Of a stretch of 64,000 nt of DNA, positions 61,701 through 64,000 are shown piece by piece. Location of the stretch: positions 348,021 to 412,020 of the forward strand of contig LSRX01000502.1 in NCBI GenBank assembly GCA_001939145.1. Reading direction: 5' to 3'. How positions within the stretch are numbered: the stretch's first letter is position 1; each line of letters begins with the position of its first letter. The notes below the pieces were generated by a model. The model was not told where the DNA came from. It made no database searches and saw only the letters and a program-made list of their open reading frames with translations. This DNA is from Symbiodinium microadriaticum. Taxonomy: Eukaryota > Sar > Dinophyceae > Suessiales > Symbiodiniaceae. A program made the translations under genes and the position numbers.

Positions 61701-64000
61701 GGACATGTGTAAGTGGGCAAACATGCAGATTTGATGGTCTTCGCGGAATGCACTTGCAAGATGGTGATCGCTTTATGGCTTTGGAAACCTGCGGGGTGTC
61801 ATCCTTCATTCCTGGTTTCGGATGGACTGGCGAGGCTGTCGCTGTCTCAAGCAGTGGTTCTTCAGTAGCATGGGGCACAGATGCCATCACAGCTGCTGGA
61901 GGACGATATAGCCTGTGTTGGTGTGGGCAACGTCCTGCTCTTGGTGCCCTGACATCTCTGCAAGCTACGGACGCTGCATGTGGACTATCAGCAGACTTCA
62001 AGGTCTATGTTGGTGAGCTTACCTTGATTGGACCGACGCAAGTAGCTGCGGGTGGTTACCAAGCATCAGCCACCACTCAATCCTGGGGGACACTTTACTT
62101 AGAAGAGCGACCAAGGCTGGATCCCGAGGTTGGGGCTTTCCAGCGTCGAGAATGTGTTGCCGGACAGAGATGCGAGATCGCGGGCCTGCGTGGTCTGCAC
62201 ATCAGCGCTGCTGACTCATTCATGATCTTGGAGACATGCGGAATTGCAGCTACTGTCGACCGTCTTCCGGAGAGCGGTCGAGCCGAAGCACTCGTGAGCG
62301 AGGGCCGGATAGAAGCTTGGAATTTGCCACAGTCACTGCAGCGCGAGCAGCTCGACGTAGTCACTCTCAACTTCACGACACCGCTTACCGCAGCGGGTGG
62401 GCAATATCGTATATGCTGGTGCTCGGAGATTGCAGACTGTTCAACAGCTGAGCAGCTGCGGGTAGACATTGGTGAATTCGTTCTTCATGGCCCGCAGCTT
62501 GGGCAATCCAGGACATGCTCCTCAGCACAGAACTGCTGGATCCAAGACGTTCTGGGATTCAAGTTGGACATTGACGATCAGCTGATGATCTTGGATACTT
62601 GTGGTGTGCCACATGTTGGAGACATGAACTTCTCAGATGGACATGGTTGGCCGATGCTGGGCCTCATGACGTCGCATTCACTACGTGGAGTCGTCAAAGA
62701 TGCTGCAGGAAGCACCACCGCCACTGTGCCAGAAGCAATCATGAGCAAATTTGATTTCAGCGCCGTGCGTGTTACGGCTGGTGGAGGTCGGTACCGCTTA
62801 TGCTGGTGTGCAGGTGGCTTCGACTGCGGCGGTGGACCAGAGAGTTTTCTGCAAGATCTTGGGTTGCTTCAGCTCCAAGGTCCCTATCCACTGCAGCAAG
62901 ATCGAACCTGTATGAGTGGACAAATGTGTAGACTGAAAGGCATTGTCGGAGAAGACCTTACGTCACAAGACTTGATCATGATCAGAGATACGTGTGGTCT
63001 TTTGGCGACGGAGGCAGATCTGATCTCACGGTTTCCCAATGATGGCATCGTGAACAGTGTTGCCACCAGTGGCCAGACTTTCACTTGGCTGCAGGATTCC
63101 TCGACGCTCTTTGCCCCAATATCATCTGCCAGCGGAGTTTATCGGCTGTGCTGGTGCAGACCCAAAGGTTTGACGGAAGTTCTGGAAGGCGAGCGCATCA
63201 CCTGCGAATTGCCAGAGCACTTTGCGACAGATCTTGGTCAGTTGACACTGCTTGGTCCAGAGCCTTTAAACCAGGACAGCACTTGTGTCAGTGGCATGCC
63301 CTGCATTGTTGCCAACGTCACAGGGCTCTTCTCACAATACGGAGACACACTGCACATTCTTGACACCTGCGGCATCGGGACAGAGGTGTCCGGCATTCCT
63401 CAGCGTGGTCTTTCCTTGCCTGGTCTAGGAGGGGGGAGCCGCTTCTCCTGGGGTGATGAGCCTTGGACCACAGCCGGGGGCCAGTTCCGCATGTGCTGGT
63501 GTGCTGCAGGGTATCTGTGCAAGTTGCAGGAGCACTTCTCCGTCGATATTGGTGCACTGACCCTTGTCGGCCCGAGTCAGCAGAATCAAGTCTACTGTGC
63601 TTCTGGCTCCCCGTGCTGGGGTTGGATCGTGGGAGTTCATCTAAGCCCCAGTGACCAGATCATGGTCGCAGACGAATGTGGCGTCCCTGTGGAGCCCTGG
63701 CCATCTCCTCGCAGCCGGTATCCCGAGATTCCTGGATTGCCAGATGGTGGACGCTTACCATTGCAGGCTTACGTCGGCGACACGTTCCAGTTTAGCTTCT
63801 CTGCAGAGTTGATCACAGCTGCAGGCCTGGCTTCGCTTTGAGTCTAGCTGTCTAGCTATGCAAAGCCAGCATCGAGAATGCCGGCATCTCTCCCTGTGTT
63901 GTGTTATGTGAGCAGGTGGCATCTACAAGCTTTGCTGGTGCGCCGGGGATGTGAACCCGAACGGCTGCGCTACATCAGAGAATTTCAAAACACAGGCGGG
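1..64000 (+). CDS. Interior of one giant multi-exon gene for a Cys-rich repeat glycoprotein (both ends outside the window)
   Basis: The gene is read continuously from base 3 to base 64000 through about 24 exons. Exon lengths and phases fit at every junction proposed below, and each junction rebuilds a repeat unit that the open frames break. About 56.2 kb is coding, roughly 18,700 residues. The product is about 147 tandem Cys-rich units with inserted F5/8C-like, PAN-like, TSP3 and F-type lectin domains. No initiator context, terminal stop, transmembrane segment or UTR is visible. I infer a secreted or surface, calcium- and sugar-binding adhesive protein; no enzyme motif was seen. The alternative is several adjacent paralogous genes, but then each would have to begin and end mid-unit in a compatible phase. 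The unit family is not one I can name. Confidence 0.75.
2056..2500 (+). other. F5/8C (discoidin)-like insert 1
   Basis: About 150 residues lie between MDMSPYV (the GLSxxD position) and DTIVIADTC (the DTC position) of one unit. Strands [10 protein letters not shown] and the [10 protein letters not shown] segment parallel the other three inserts. The family assignment is from overall pattern (EVQF, DG...W), not from a search. Confidence 0.45.
13717..13832 (+). other. Intron, GT-AG, 116 bp, phase 1
   Basis: Donor GTATCT and acceptor GGAG|GTGCC. Removing it joins VVLDAKPG to [10 protein letters not shown] in frame and gives a normal DTCG-to-YxLCWC spacing. A donor three bases earlier, or a 38-bp intron ending at 13751, would also keep the frame. 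Confidence 0.55.
13833..13922 (+). CDS. Exon 2: repeat-unit segment ending in YWLCWCAG
   Basis: This 90-bp exon encodes the segment before and including a YWLCWC motif, a one-residue variant of YRLCWC. It lies in a different frame from exon 1, which is why the long frame seems to stop. The end is set by a GC donor after TGTGCAG; joining to exon 3 restores [14 protein letters not shown], a typical post-CWC sequence with the partner Cys. Confidence 0.72.
13923..13986 (+). other. Intron, GC-AG, 64 bp, phase 1
   Basis: Donor CAG|GCTCGG and acceptor CGAG|GGGAC. Phase 1 on both sides restores [14 protein letters not shown]. Confidence 0.7.
13987..14181 (+). CDS. Exon 3: CSSADEF to [11 protein letters not shown] segment
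   Basis: The exon encodes CSSADEF, then [17 protein letters not shown] and CIAGQEC, the end of one unit and start of the next. Between F and GRF it is longer than the consensus. An in-frame 69-bp GC-AG intron (about 14020-14088) would shorten it to EFIGIGRF, but that is only a possibility. The end is set by a GC donor after GCCATGACAG, giving [11 protein letters not shown] across the splice. Confidence 0.72.
14182..14264 (+). other. Intron, GC-AG, 83 bp, phase 1
   Basis: Donor ACAG|GCCCGC and acceptor AGAG|GCCTTC. The join reads [15 protein letters not shown], matching the LxGxxLSxxD part of the unit. Without splicing, the frame stops at about 14196. Confidence 0.75.
14265..14329 (+). CDS. 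Exon 4: 65-bp exon, [15 protein letters not shown]
   Basis: It encodes the GLS-to-DTC part of one unit ([15 protein letters not shown], then FALSGK). Phase enters at 1 and leaves at 0. The glycine after DTC is replaced by Phe. The end rests on a GA donor (AAA|GAACAC), so the 3' boundary is less certain than the 5' one. Confidence 0.62.
14330..14478 (+). other. Intron, GA-AG, 149 bp, phase 0 (proposed)
   Basis: Donor AAA|GAACAC and acceptor CAAAG|GTTGCG. The join reads [14 protein letters not shown], which fits the variable loop after DTC. The acceptor has the usual AG|G; other donors are possible. Confidence 0.5.
14479..14549 (+). CDS. Exon 5: 71-bp exon, loop before YRLCWC
   Basis: It encodes [15 protein letters not shown] and then MSYTAAK, the loop leading to the [12 protein letters not shown] region. 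It runs from an AG|G acceptor to a GT donor (GCAAA|GTTCGT) in phase 2. The join to exon 6 gives YTAAK-QYRLCWC, close to the consensus. Confidence 0.62.
14550..14707 (+). other. Intron, GT-AG, 158 bp, phase 2
   Basis: Donor GCAAA|GTTCGT and acceptor CCGAG|GCAGTAC. It restores TAAK-QYRLCWC. Confidence 0.65.
14708..14830 (+). CDS. Exon 6: QYRLCWC to QQCK segment
   Basis: The exon encodes QYRLCWCAP, a serine-rich linker with an NSS sequon, and the downstream Cys (RCSRQQC). The end is set by a GC donor (TGCAA|GCAGCT) in phase 2. Joining across the 1.45-kb intron gives [17 protein letters not shown], the standard unit ending. Confidence 0.72.
14831..16283 (+). other. Intron, GC-AG, 1,453 bp, phase 2
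   Basis: No repeat unit can be read in this stretch. It holds stop codons in all frames and no recognisable gene. A 94-codon + strand frame at 15499-15783 ([19 protein letters not shown]) has no repeat motif and no family I know. The acceptor is CTAAG|GTATCGC; joined to exon 6 it gives CKYRVDVG. The 5' donor is GC. Confidence 0.7.
16284..20776 (+). CDS. Exon 7: about 12 repeat units with a recent tandem duplication
   Basis: It starts at [16 protein letters not shown] and carries about 12 YRLCWC units. Units 1-4 and 5-8 are near-perfect copies of a 1,470-bp block (exact over 16451-17798 and 17921-19268). Each copy contains a basic, Cys-rich stretch unlike the repeat (17232-17363 and 18702-18833). 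That stretch is best read as a 132-bp in-frame GC-AG intron; removing it gives [14 protein letters not shown]. If so, this entry is three exons: 16284-17231, 17364-18701 and 18834-20776. The last codons before 20776 are AAVGGAG; a GC donor then splits the unit. Confidence 0.85.
17232..17363 (+). other. Proposed in-frame intron, GC-AG, 132 bp (copy 1)
   Basis: As protein it reads as a His/Lys/Arg/Cys-rich segment found nowhere else in the array. Donor GCTCA|GCTGTC and acceptor GTCAG|GGCCGG, phase 2, length 44 codons. Removal yields [13 protein letters not shown], the normal unit. Being in frame, it may be retained or optional. Confidence 0.6.
18702..18833 (+). other. Proposed in-frame intron, GC-AG, 132 bp (copy 2)
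   Basis: An identical copy of 17232-17363 shifted by 1,470 bases, with the same GC donor and AG|G acceptor. Confidence 0.6.
20777..21062 (+). other. Intron, GC-AG, 286 bp, phase 1
   Basis: Donor TGCAG|GCCTGG and acceptor GACAG|GCTATG. The join reads [19 protein letters not shown]. Nothing else is recognisable inside. Confidence 0.75.
21063..21155 (+). CDS. Exon 8: 93-bp exon, [15 protein letters not shown] loop
   Basis: The exon encodes the variable segment between DTCG and [29 protein letters not shown], then PLA. It has an NAT sequon and the SW-like AWDTG position of the unit. Phases are 1 in and 1 out. A stop would follow at 21201 if it were not spliced. Confidence 0.75.
21156..21266 (+). 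other. Intron, GC-AG, 111 bp, phase 1
   Basis: Donor GGCCG|GCTTCA and acceptor GGGAG|GCCAGT. The join restores [13 protein letters not shown] exactly. Confidence 0.8.
21267..25454 (+). CDS. Exon 9: about 12 repeat units and the first part of an F5/8C-like insert
   Basis: It starts with QYRICWC and encodes about 12 units. The last one opens into a discoidin-like insert from about 25081: strands such as [20 protein letters not shown] and RLREVQF, ending in [14 protein letters not shown] donor after ACTCGC (phase 1) ends the exon. The next exon supplies RWIPAG and then [13 protein letters not shown]. The joined sequence parallels DNSRWWPTG...EWSVVFDLR of the fourth copy at 51.5 kb, which fixes this junction well. 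The frame runs on to 25486 inside the intron. Confidence 0.85.
25813..25889. repeat. Perfect 23-bp inverted repeat in intron
   Basis: The left arm 25813-25835 (two GGATGT words separated by AAAAT) is the exact reverse complement of the right arm 25867-25889, with a 31-base spacer. It could form a stable hairpin in DNA or pre-mRNA. Confidence 0.9.
25944..25972. repeat. 13-bp-arm hairpin, 3-base loop, in the same intron
   Basis: ACATCCATTTTCC at 25944-25956 pairs with GGAAAATGGATGT at 25960-25972 across the loop AAG. It uses the same motif family as the neighbouring inverted repeat. Confidence 0.9.
26619..29098 (+). CDS. Exon 10: end of F5/8C-like insert and about 7 repeat units
   Basis: It opens with RWIPAG and [13 protein letters not shown] (end of the discoidin-like insert), followed by METCG and about seven units. 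Two of them lack the second Cys of the CWC motif: CWY near 28250 and CWA near 28578. Both also lack the downstream Cys. The exon ends after VDMGHVS at a GT donor. The open frame beyond (to 29230) loses the repeat pattern. Confidence 0.85.
29099..29432 (+). other. Intron, GT-AG, 334 bp, phase 0
   Basis: Donor GTGTCT|GTGCTG and acceptor TTGCAG|GTACTG. The join reads [22 protein letters not shown], matching VDxGxLxVLGPSPLxQxRTC. Nothing else is recognisable inside. Confidence 0.75.
29433..36392 (+). CDS. Exon 11: about 18 repeat units with two PAN/apple-like inserts
   Basis: The exon encodes [21 protein letters not shown] and then about 18 units. Two Cys-rich inserts of about 85 residues sit between a unit's LGP block and the next RTC block. 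One is at 33895-34165 ([27 protein letters not shown]); the other is at 35947-36188 ([26 protein letters not shown]). Sequons are frequent. The final unit ends in the loop after [12 protein letters not shown]. The exon end at a GA donor (TCA|GACTCA) is my best phase-0 choice, with less certainty than the rest. Confidence 0.85.
33895..34165 (+). other. PAN/apple-like Cys-rich insert 1
   Basis: [30 protein letters not shown] and GLCSIMLEC lie between the VLGP block and SRTCVSG. The spacing C...C-x(3)-C...C...F...C-x(5)-C recalls PAN/apple folds. Assignment is tentative. Confidence 0.35.
35947..36188 (+). other. PAN/apple-like Cys-rich insert 2
   Basis: [25 protein letters not shown] and [11 protein letters not shown] lie between VVGPT and QDRTCVSG, with the same Cys layout as insert 1. 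Confidence 0.35.
36393..36462 (+). other. Intron, probable GA-AG, about 70 bp, phase 0
   Basis: The acceptor TGAG|GATCGA is the only AG|G in the right frame. Donor TCA|GACTCA (or ACG|GACCGG 12 bases earlier) keeps phase. A splice is required, because the upstream frame stops at 36459 while the unit continues in another frame as [13 protein letters not shown]. Confidence 0.5.
36463..36530 (+). CDS. Exon 12: 68-bp exon, [14 protein letters not shown]
   Basis: It encodes the strand just before [22 protein letters not shown], in a third frame. It ends at a GC donor in phase 2 (GGAAG|GCAGGC). The join to exon 13 gives [12 protein letters not shown]. Confidence 0.7.
36531..36633 (+). other. Intron, GC-AG, 103 bp, phase 2
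   Basis: Donor GGAAG|GCAGGC and acceptor TGCAG|GTATCG. The join [12 protein letters not shown] is a perfect consensus. Confidence 0.82.
36634..38066 (+). CDS. Exon 13: about 5 repeat units
   Basis: It starts at [12 protein letters not shown] and carries five YRLCWC-type motifs. The last unit reads [15 protein letters not shown] and ends at a GT donor (TTCAAG|GTAGGG) in phase 1. Exon 14 completes it as GLHLNQD. Codons before 36634 in the open frame are intronic. Confidence 0.87.
38067..39578 (+). other. Intron, GT-AG, 1,512 bp, microsatellite-rich
   Basis: Donor CAAG|GTAGGG and acceptor GCGCAG|GTCTTC. The join reads [15 protein letters not shown]. The intron is mostly simple repeats: ACAA (about 38250-38280), ATGC (38291-38330), CA/GT (38570-38610), CT (38650-38672), GGAT in several blocks (38830-38965, 39080-39130), GT (39341-39360) and TA (39366-39420). 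The open frame that crosses it reads only Cys/Val/Tyr/Ile simple sequence. Confidence 0.88.
38250..39425. repeat. Cluster of microsatellites (ACAA, ATGC, CA, CT, GGAT, GT, TA)
   Basis: At least seven different short-unit tandem repeats are visible by eye in about 1.2 kb, all inside one intron. The GGAT blocks recur near 38835-38872, 38930-38955 and 39080-39130. Confidence 0.9.
39579..53185 (+). CDS. Exon 14: 13.6-kb exon with about 31 units, TSP3 arrays, F5/8C-like and PAN-like inserts, and first half of an F-type lectin
   Basis: The exon begins [10 protein letters not shown] and enters a discoidin-like insert (39615-40066). It then carries about 31 units. Inserts are TSP3 arrays at 43990-44454, 46663-47229 and 52630-52935; PAN-like segments at 46245-46505 and 48205-48515; and a second discoidin-like segment at 51052-51595. 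One unit has CWS instead of CWC (near 41255). After the last TSP3 array, GPEWLAMES opens an F-type lectin domain that stops at VQVW where a GT donor interrupts it. The true start is the AG|G acceptor, not an ATG; upstream codons are microsatellite. Confidence 0.9.
39615..40066 (+). other. F5/8C-like insert 3
   Basis: Key pieces are [45 protein letters not shown] and [11 protein letters not shown]. It sits between the GLS-like part (GLHLNQD) and LDTCG of the same unit. Confidence 0.5.
43990..44454 (+). repeat. TSP3 calcium-binding array, 5 repeats
   Basis: Five repeats of D-x-DxDGxxDCxDxCP with NPGK..GICGCG linkers, in the DTCG-to-YRLCWC loop of one unit. TSP3 repeats bind calcium through the Asp residues (known for thrombospondins). 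Confidence 0.92.
46245..46505 (+). other. PAN/apple-like Cys-rich insert 3
   Basis: [32 protein letters not shown] and LWSHC lie between MVGPSS and QDRTCVAG. Confidence 0.35.
46663..47229 (+). repeat. TSP3 calcium-binding array, 6 repeats
   Basis: Six repeats, from [15 protein letters not shown] to [16 protein letters not shown]. One repeat lacks its Cys ([15 protein letters not shown]). Confidence 0.92.
48205..48515 (+). other. PAN/apple-like Cys-rich insert 4
   Basis: [28 protein letters not shown] and SCQLYSIC. Unlike the other three, it follows [13 protein letters not shown], so it sits in the DTCG-to-YRLCWC loop. Confidence 0.35.
51052..51595 (+). other. F5/8C-like insert 4
   Basis: Key pieces are [51 protein letters not shown] and [12 protein letters not shown]. 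It lies between GLGLDPYK and LDTCG. This copy, unspliced, validates the junction in insert 2. Confidence 0.5.
52630..52935 (+). repeat. TSP3 calcium-binding array, 3 repeats before the lectin
   Basis: Repeats [32 protein letters not shown] and [16 protein letters not shown], then [11 protein letters not shown] leading straight into the F-type lectin. Confidence 0.92.
52938..54345 (+). other. F-type (fucolectin) lectin domain split by an intron
   Basis: Coding parts are 52938-53185 and 54105-54345. The first half has [31 protein letters not shown] and [10 protein letters not shown], matching the F-type pattern of A-QSST, AVDG, SCT, WWxVDLG and R-x-D-C-C. The second half has IDVSCQAQG and LSLCDVKVF, matching the closing strand (LTLCEVEV). 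Family members usually bind fucose through a His and Arg pair; the Arg and a candidate His are present. The final Arg/Lys of the classic motif is not obvious ([10 protein letters not shown]). Confidence 0.75.
53186..54104 (+). other. Intron, GT-AG, 919 bp, splitting the lectin domain
   Basis: Donor GTGTGG|GTGACC and acceptor GAAG|GGCCGG, phase 0. The intron has a CT-rich run (about 53310-53350), then purine-rich AGAGCGA-type sequence and short G runs. The open frames crossing it have no repeat or domain motif. The exact boundaries could move by a few codons. Confidence 0.7.
54105..54797 (+). CDS. Exon 15: second half of F-type lectin and four TSP3 repeats
   Basis: It encodes the C-terminal half of the F-type lectin: a WC, then [18 protein letters not shown] and LSLCDVKVF. 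Four TSP3 repeats follow ([17 protein letters not shown] and relatives). The exon ends after DFCPY at a GA donor. The open frame beyond reads [12 protein letters not shown], which breaks the strict TSP3 period. Splicing to exon 16 gives [15 protein letters not shown], a perfect TSP3 linker. Confidence 0.82.
54798..54915 (+). other. Intron, GA-AG, 118 bp, phase 0
   Basis: Donor CCCTAC|GAAACT and acceptor [26 protein letters not shown] matches CPNDPxKxxPGxCGC in neighbouring repeats residue for residue in spacing. This is the best supported GA donor in the window. Confidence 0.75.
54916..55003 (+). CDS. Exon 16: 88-bp TSP3 linker exon
   Basis: It encodes [13 protein letters not shown], then [14 protein letters not shown], the linker between TSP3 repeats with an odd Thr-rich tail. 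Phase is 0 in and 1 out (AACACAG|GTGGGA). Confidence 0.78.
55004..55108 (+). other. Intron, GT-AG, 105 bp, phase 1
   Basis: Donor ACAG|GTGGGA and acceptor TGCAG|GGCTTA. The join reads [14 protein letters not shown]. Confidence 0.8.
55109..55208 (+). CDS. Exon 17: 100-bp exon with one TSP3 repeat
   Basis: It encodes [24 protein letters not shown], then GACGCG: one full calcium-binding TSP3 repeat. Phase is 1 in and 2 out. It is too short to show up as a long open frame. Confidence 0.82.
55209..55364 (+). other. Intron, GT-AG, 156 bp, phase 2
   Basis: Donor TGCGG|GTGGCC and acceptor CCGAG|GCTGCC. The join reads [16 protein letters not shown], the same as [16 protein letters not shown] in the next repeat. 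Confidence 0.85.
55365..59623 (+). CDS. Exon 18: TSP3 repeats, about 10 Cys-rich units, and an eight-repeat TSP3 array
   Basis: It starts at [14 protein letters not shown] and gives four TSP3 repeats. The interrupted unit then resumes with GGTYSLCWC. After two more YRLCWC units there is an eight-repeat TSP3 array (56683-57441) and seven further units. Codons before 55365 in the open frame are intron. The exon ends at a GC donor after TCVAG (phase 1); beyond it the frame reads a non-repeat tail to 59889. Confidence 0.87.
56683..57441 (+). repeat. TSP3 calcium-binding array, 8 repeats
   Basis: Eight repeats from [15 protein letters not shown] to [16 protein letters not shown], uninterrupted, in the loop before GGLYRLCWC. 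Confidence 0.93.
59624..59716 (+). other. Intron, GC-AG, 93 bp, phase 1
   Basis: Donor GGCAG|GCAGGG and acceptor GTCAG|GTTATG. The join reads [20 protein letters not shown], the standard head of a unit. Confidence 0.8.
59717..59755 (+). CDS. Exon 19: 39-bp micro-exon, [13 protein letters not shown]
   Basis: Thirteen codons carry the C-x-I-x-x-x-x-G-I-x-L-S part of one unit. The GC donor after CTCA in phase 1 gives [16 protein letters not shown], an exact fit to GLSxSDxxMVLDTCG. It cannot be seen without splicing logic. Confidence 0.72.
59756..59914 (+). other. Intron, GC-AG, 159 bp, phase 1
   Basis: Donor TCTCA|GCCCCA and acceptor ACTGAG|GTGCCT. It restores [17 protein letters not shown]. 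Confidence 0.72.
59915..59958 (+). CDS. Exon 20: 44-bp micro-exon, [14 protein letters not shown]
   Basis: It encodes the SDxxMVLDTCG core of the same unit. It ends at a GA donor (TCA|GAGGAG, or one codon later), phase 0, and the next exon supplies the loop [11 protein letters not shown]. Confidence 0.68.
59959..60080 (+). other. Intron, GA-AG, about 122 bp, phase 0
   Basis: Donor GTCA|GAGGAG and acceptor CGGAG|GACTTG. The join reads [17 protein letters not shown], comparable to other DTCG-xxxPRFPxxG loops. The donor could shift by one codon. Confidence 0.6.
60081..61443 (+). CDS. Exon 21: about 4 repeat units
   Basis: It starts at [11 protein letters not shown] and encodes [21 protein letters not shown] and QYRLCWC units. 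It ends in SPITAVGG at a GC donor (CGGAG|GCAGGA), phase 1. Upstream codons in the open frame (CDSCWC) are intronic by this model. Confidence 0.83.
61444..61510 (+). other. Intron, GC-AG, 67 bp, phase 1
   Basis: Donor CGGAG|GCAGGA and acceptor CACGAG|GCACCT. The join reads [14 protein letters not shown], a clear unit match. Confidence 0.8.
61511..61572 (+). CDS. Exon 22: TYQLCWA segment (3' end uncertain)
   Basis: It encodes [14 protein letters not shown] and an SSSYS stretch. The second Cys of CWC is replaced by Ala and no downstream Cys follows. The 3' end is a choice among phase-0 donors: GC at 61573 (used here), GA at 61594 or GT at 61612. Any of them joins to [11 protein letters not shown]. 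Confidence 0.55.
61573..61648 (+). other. Intron, probably GC-AG, about 76 bp, phase 0
   Basis: The acceptor TTCTTAG|GTCACT is clear because the unit resumes there as [11 protein letters not shown]. The donor is ambiguous (61573, 61594 or 61612). The last option would make a 37-bp intron. Confidence 0.5.
61649..63824 (+). CDS. Exon 23: about 5 repeat units
   Basis: It starts [20 protein letters not shown] and encodes YSLCWC, YRICWC, YRLCWC, YRLCWC and FRMCWC units. The last unit has a variant head ([11 protein letters not shown]) and VADECG instead of LDTCG. It ends in ELITAAG at a GC donor, phase 1. Confidence 0.87.
63825..63915 (+). other. Intron, GC-AG, 91 bp, phase 1
   Basis: Donor TGCAG|GCCTGG and acceptor AGCAG|GTGGCA. 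The join reads [14 protein letters not shown], a perfect unit match. Confidence 0.85.
63916..64000 (+). CDS. Exon 24 (3' partial): GIYKLCWC unit running off the window
   Basis: It encodes [12 protein letters not shown], then [13 protein letters not shown], still in frame at base 64000. The gene therefore continues past the window. Confidence 0.85.

Noticed and set aside
1-64000. Ten or so separate + strand genes, one per long open frame
   Set aside because: Each frame starts and stops mid-unit and the missing halves are supplied by the next frame in the right phase.
1-64000. Many minus-strand and off-frame open frames of 60-315 codons
   Set aside because: They mirror the + strand repeat (recurring HQHSLYRPP- or TQVRSC-like strings) and have no motif of their own.

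Overview
The window looks like nuclear DNA from a dinoflagellate, most likely of the Symbiodiniaceae type. I infer this from three things: very long one-directional coding stretches, introns that start with GC or GA as well as GT, and acceptors that almost always read AG|G. The species cannot be named from the sequence. All convincing coding sequence is on the + strand.

The central reading is that the whole window is the interior of ONE giant gene, open at both ends. The long open frames at 1-13.7, 16.3-20.8, 21.3-25.5, 26.6-29.1, 29.4-36.4, 36.6-38.1, 39.6-53.2, 55.4-59.6, 60.1-61.4 and 61.6-63.8 kb look like separate genes. However, each ends in the middle of a repeat unit and the next one resumes that unit. 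I worked out every junction by hand. Each can be closed with a GT, GC or GA...AG intron that keeps the reading phase and restores the repeat consensus; the donors at 36.39 and 61.57 kb are best guesses. This gives about 24 exons and roughly 56.2 kb of coding sequence, or about 18,700 residues inside the window, with no start codon context, stop codon or UTR.

The protein is a tandem array of about 147 Cys-rich units (counted by eye). Each unit carries TC(V/I)SGQ-x-C, then G-x-GLS-x-x-D, then (L/M)(D/E)TCG, then GGxYRLCWC, then C-x(n)-DFxVD(F/V)G, then L-x-(L/V)GPxPLxQDR. I do not recognise a named domain family for this unit with certainty. Other domains are inserted into the units at fixed places. 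Four F5/8C (discoidin)-like segments (2.06, 25.1, 39.6 and 51.05 kb) lie between GLS and DTCG. Four Cys-rich PAN/apple-like segments (33.9, 35.95, 46.25 and 48.2 kb) lie near the GP or DTCG loops. Five thrombospondin type 3 (TSP3) calcium-binding arrays (about 44.0, 46.7, 52.6, 54.4-55.7 and 56.7 kb) lie between DTCG and YRLCWC. An F-type (fucolectin) lectin domain, split by an intron, sits inside the third/fourth TSP3 array (52.94-53.19 plus 54.1-54.35 kb). The composition (Cys, N-glycosylation sequons, calcium and sugar-binding modules) suggests an enormous secreted or cell-surface adhesive glycoprotein; that role is inference.

Layout: 1-13.7 kb is one uninterrupted exon. From 13.7 to 16.3 kb there are five short exons with mostly GC/GA introns and then a 1.45-kb intron. 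From 16.3 to 20.8 kb the exon contains a recent 1,470-bp tandem duplication, exact over 1,348 bp, that includes an in-frame intron. From 21 to 38 kb there are large exons, with a 1.16-kb intron rich in inverted ATGGATG motifs. The intron at 38.07-39.58 kb is full of microsatellites. From 39.6 to 53.2 kb there is a 13.6-kb exon with TSP3 arrays and the first half of the lectin. From 53.2 to 55.4 kb there is a 0.92-kb intron and then short TSP3 exons. From 55.4 to 64 kb there are large exons and a cluster of micro-exons at 59.6-60.1 kb. No tRNA, rRNA, CRISPR array, transposase or second gene was found.
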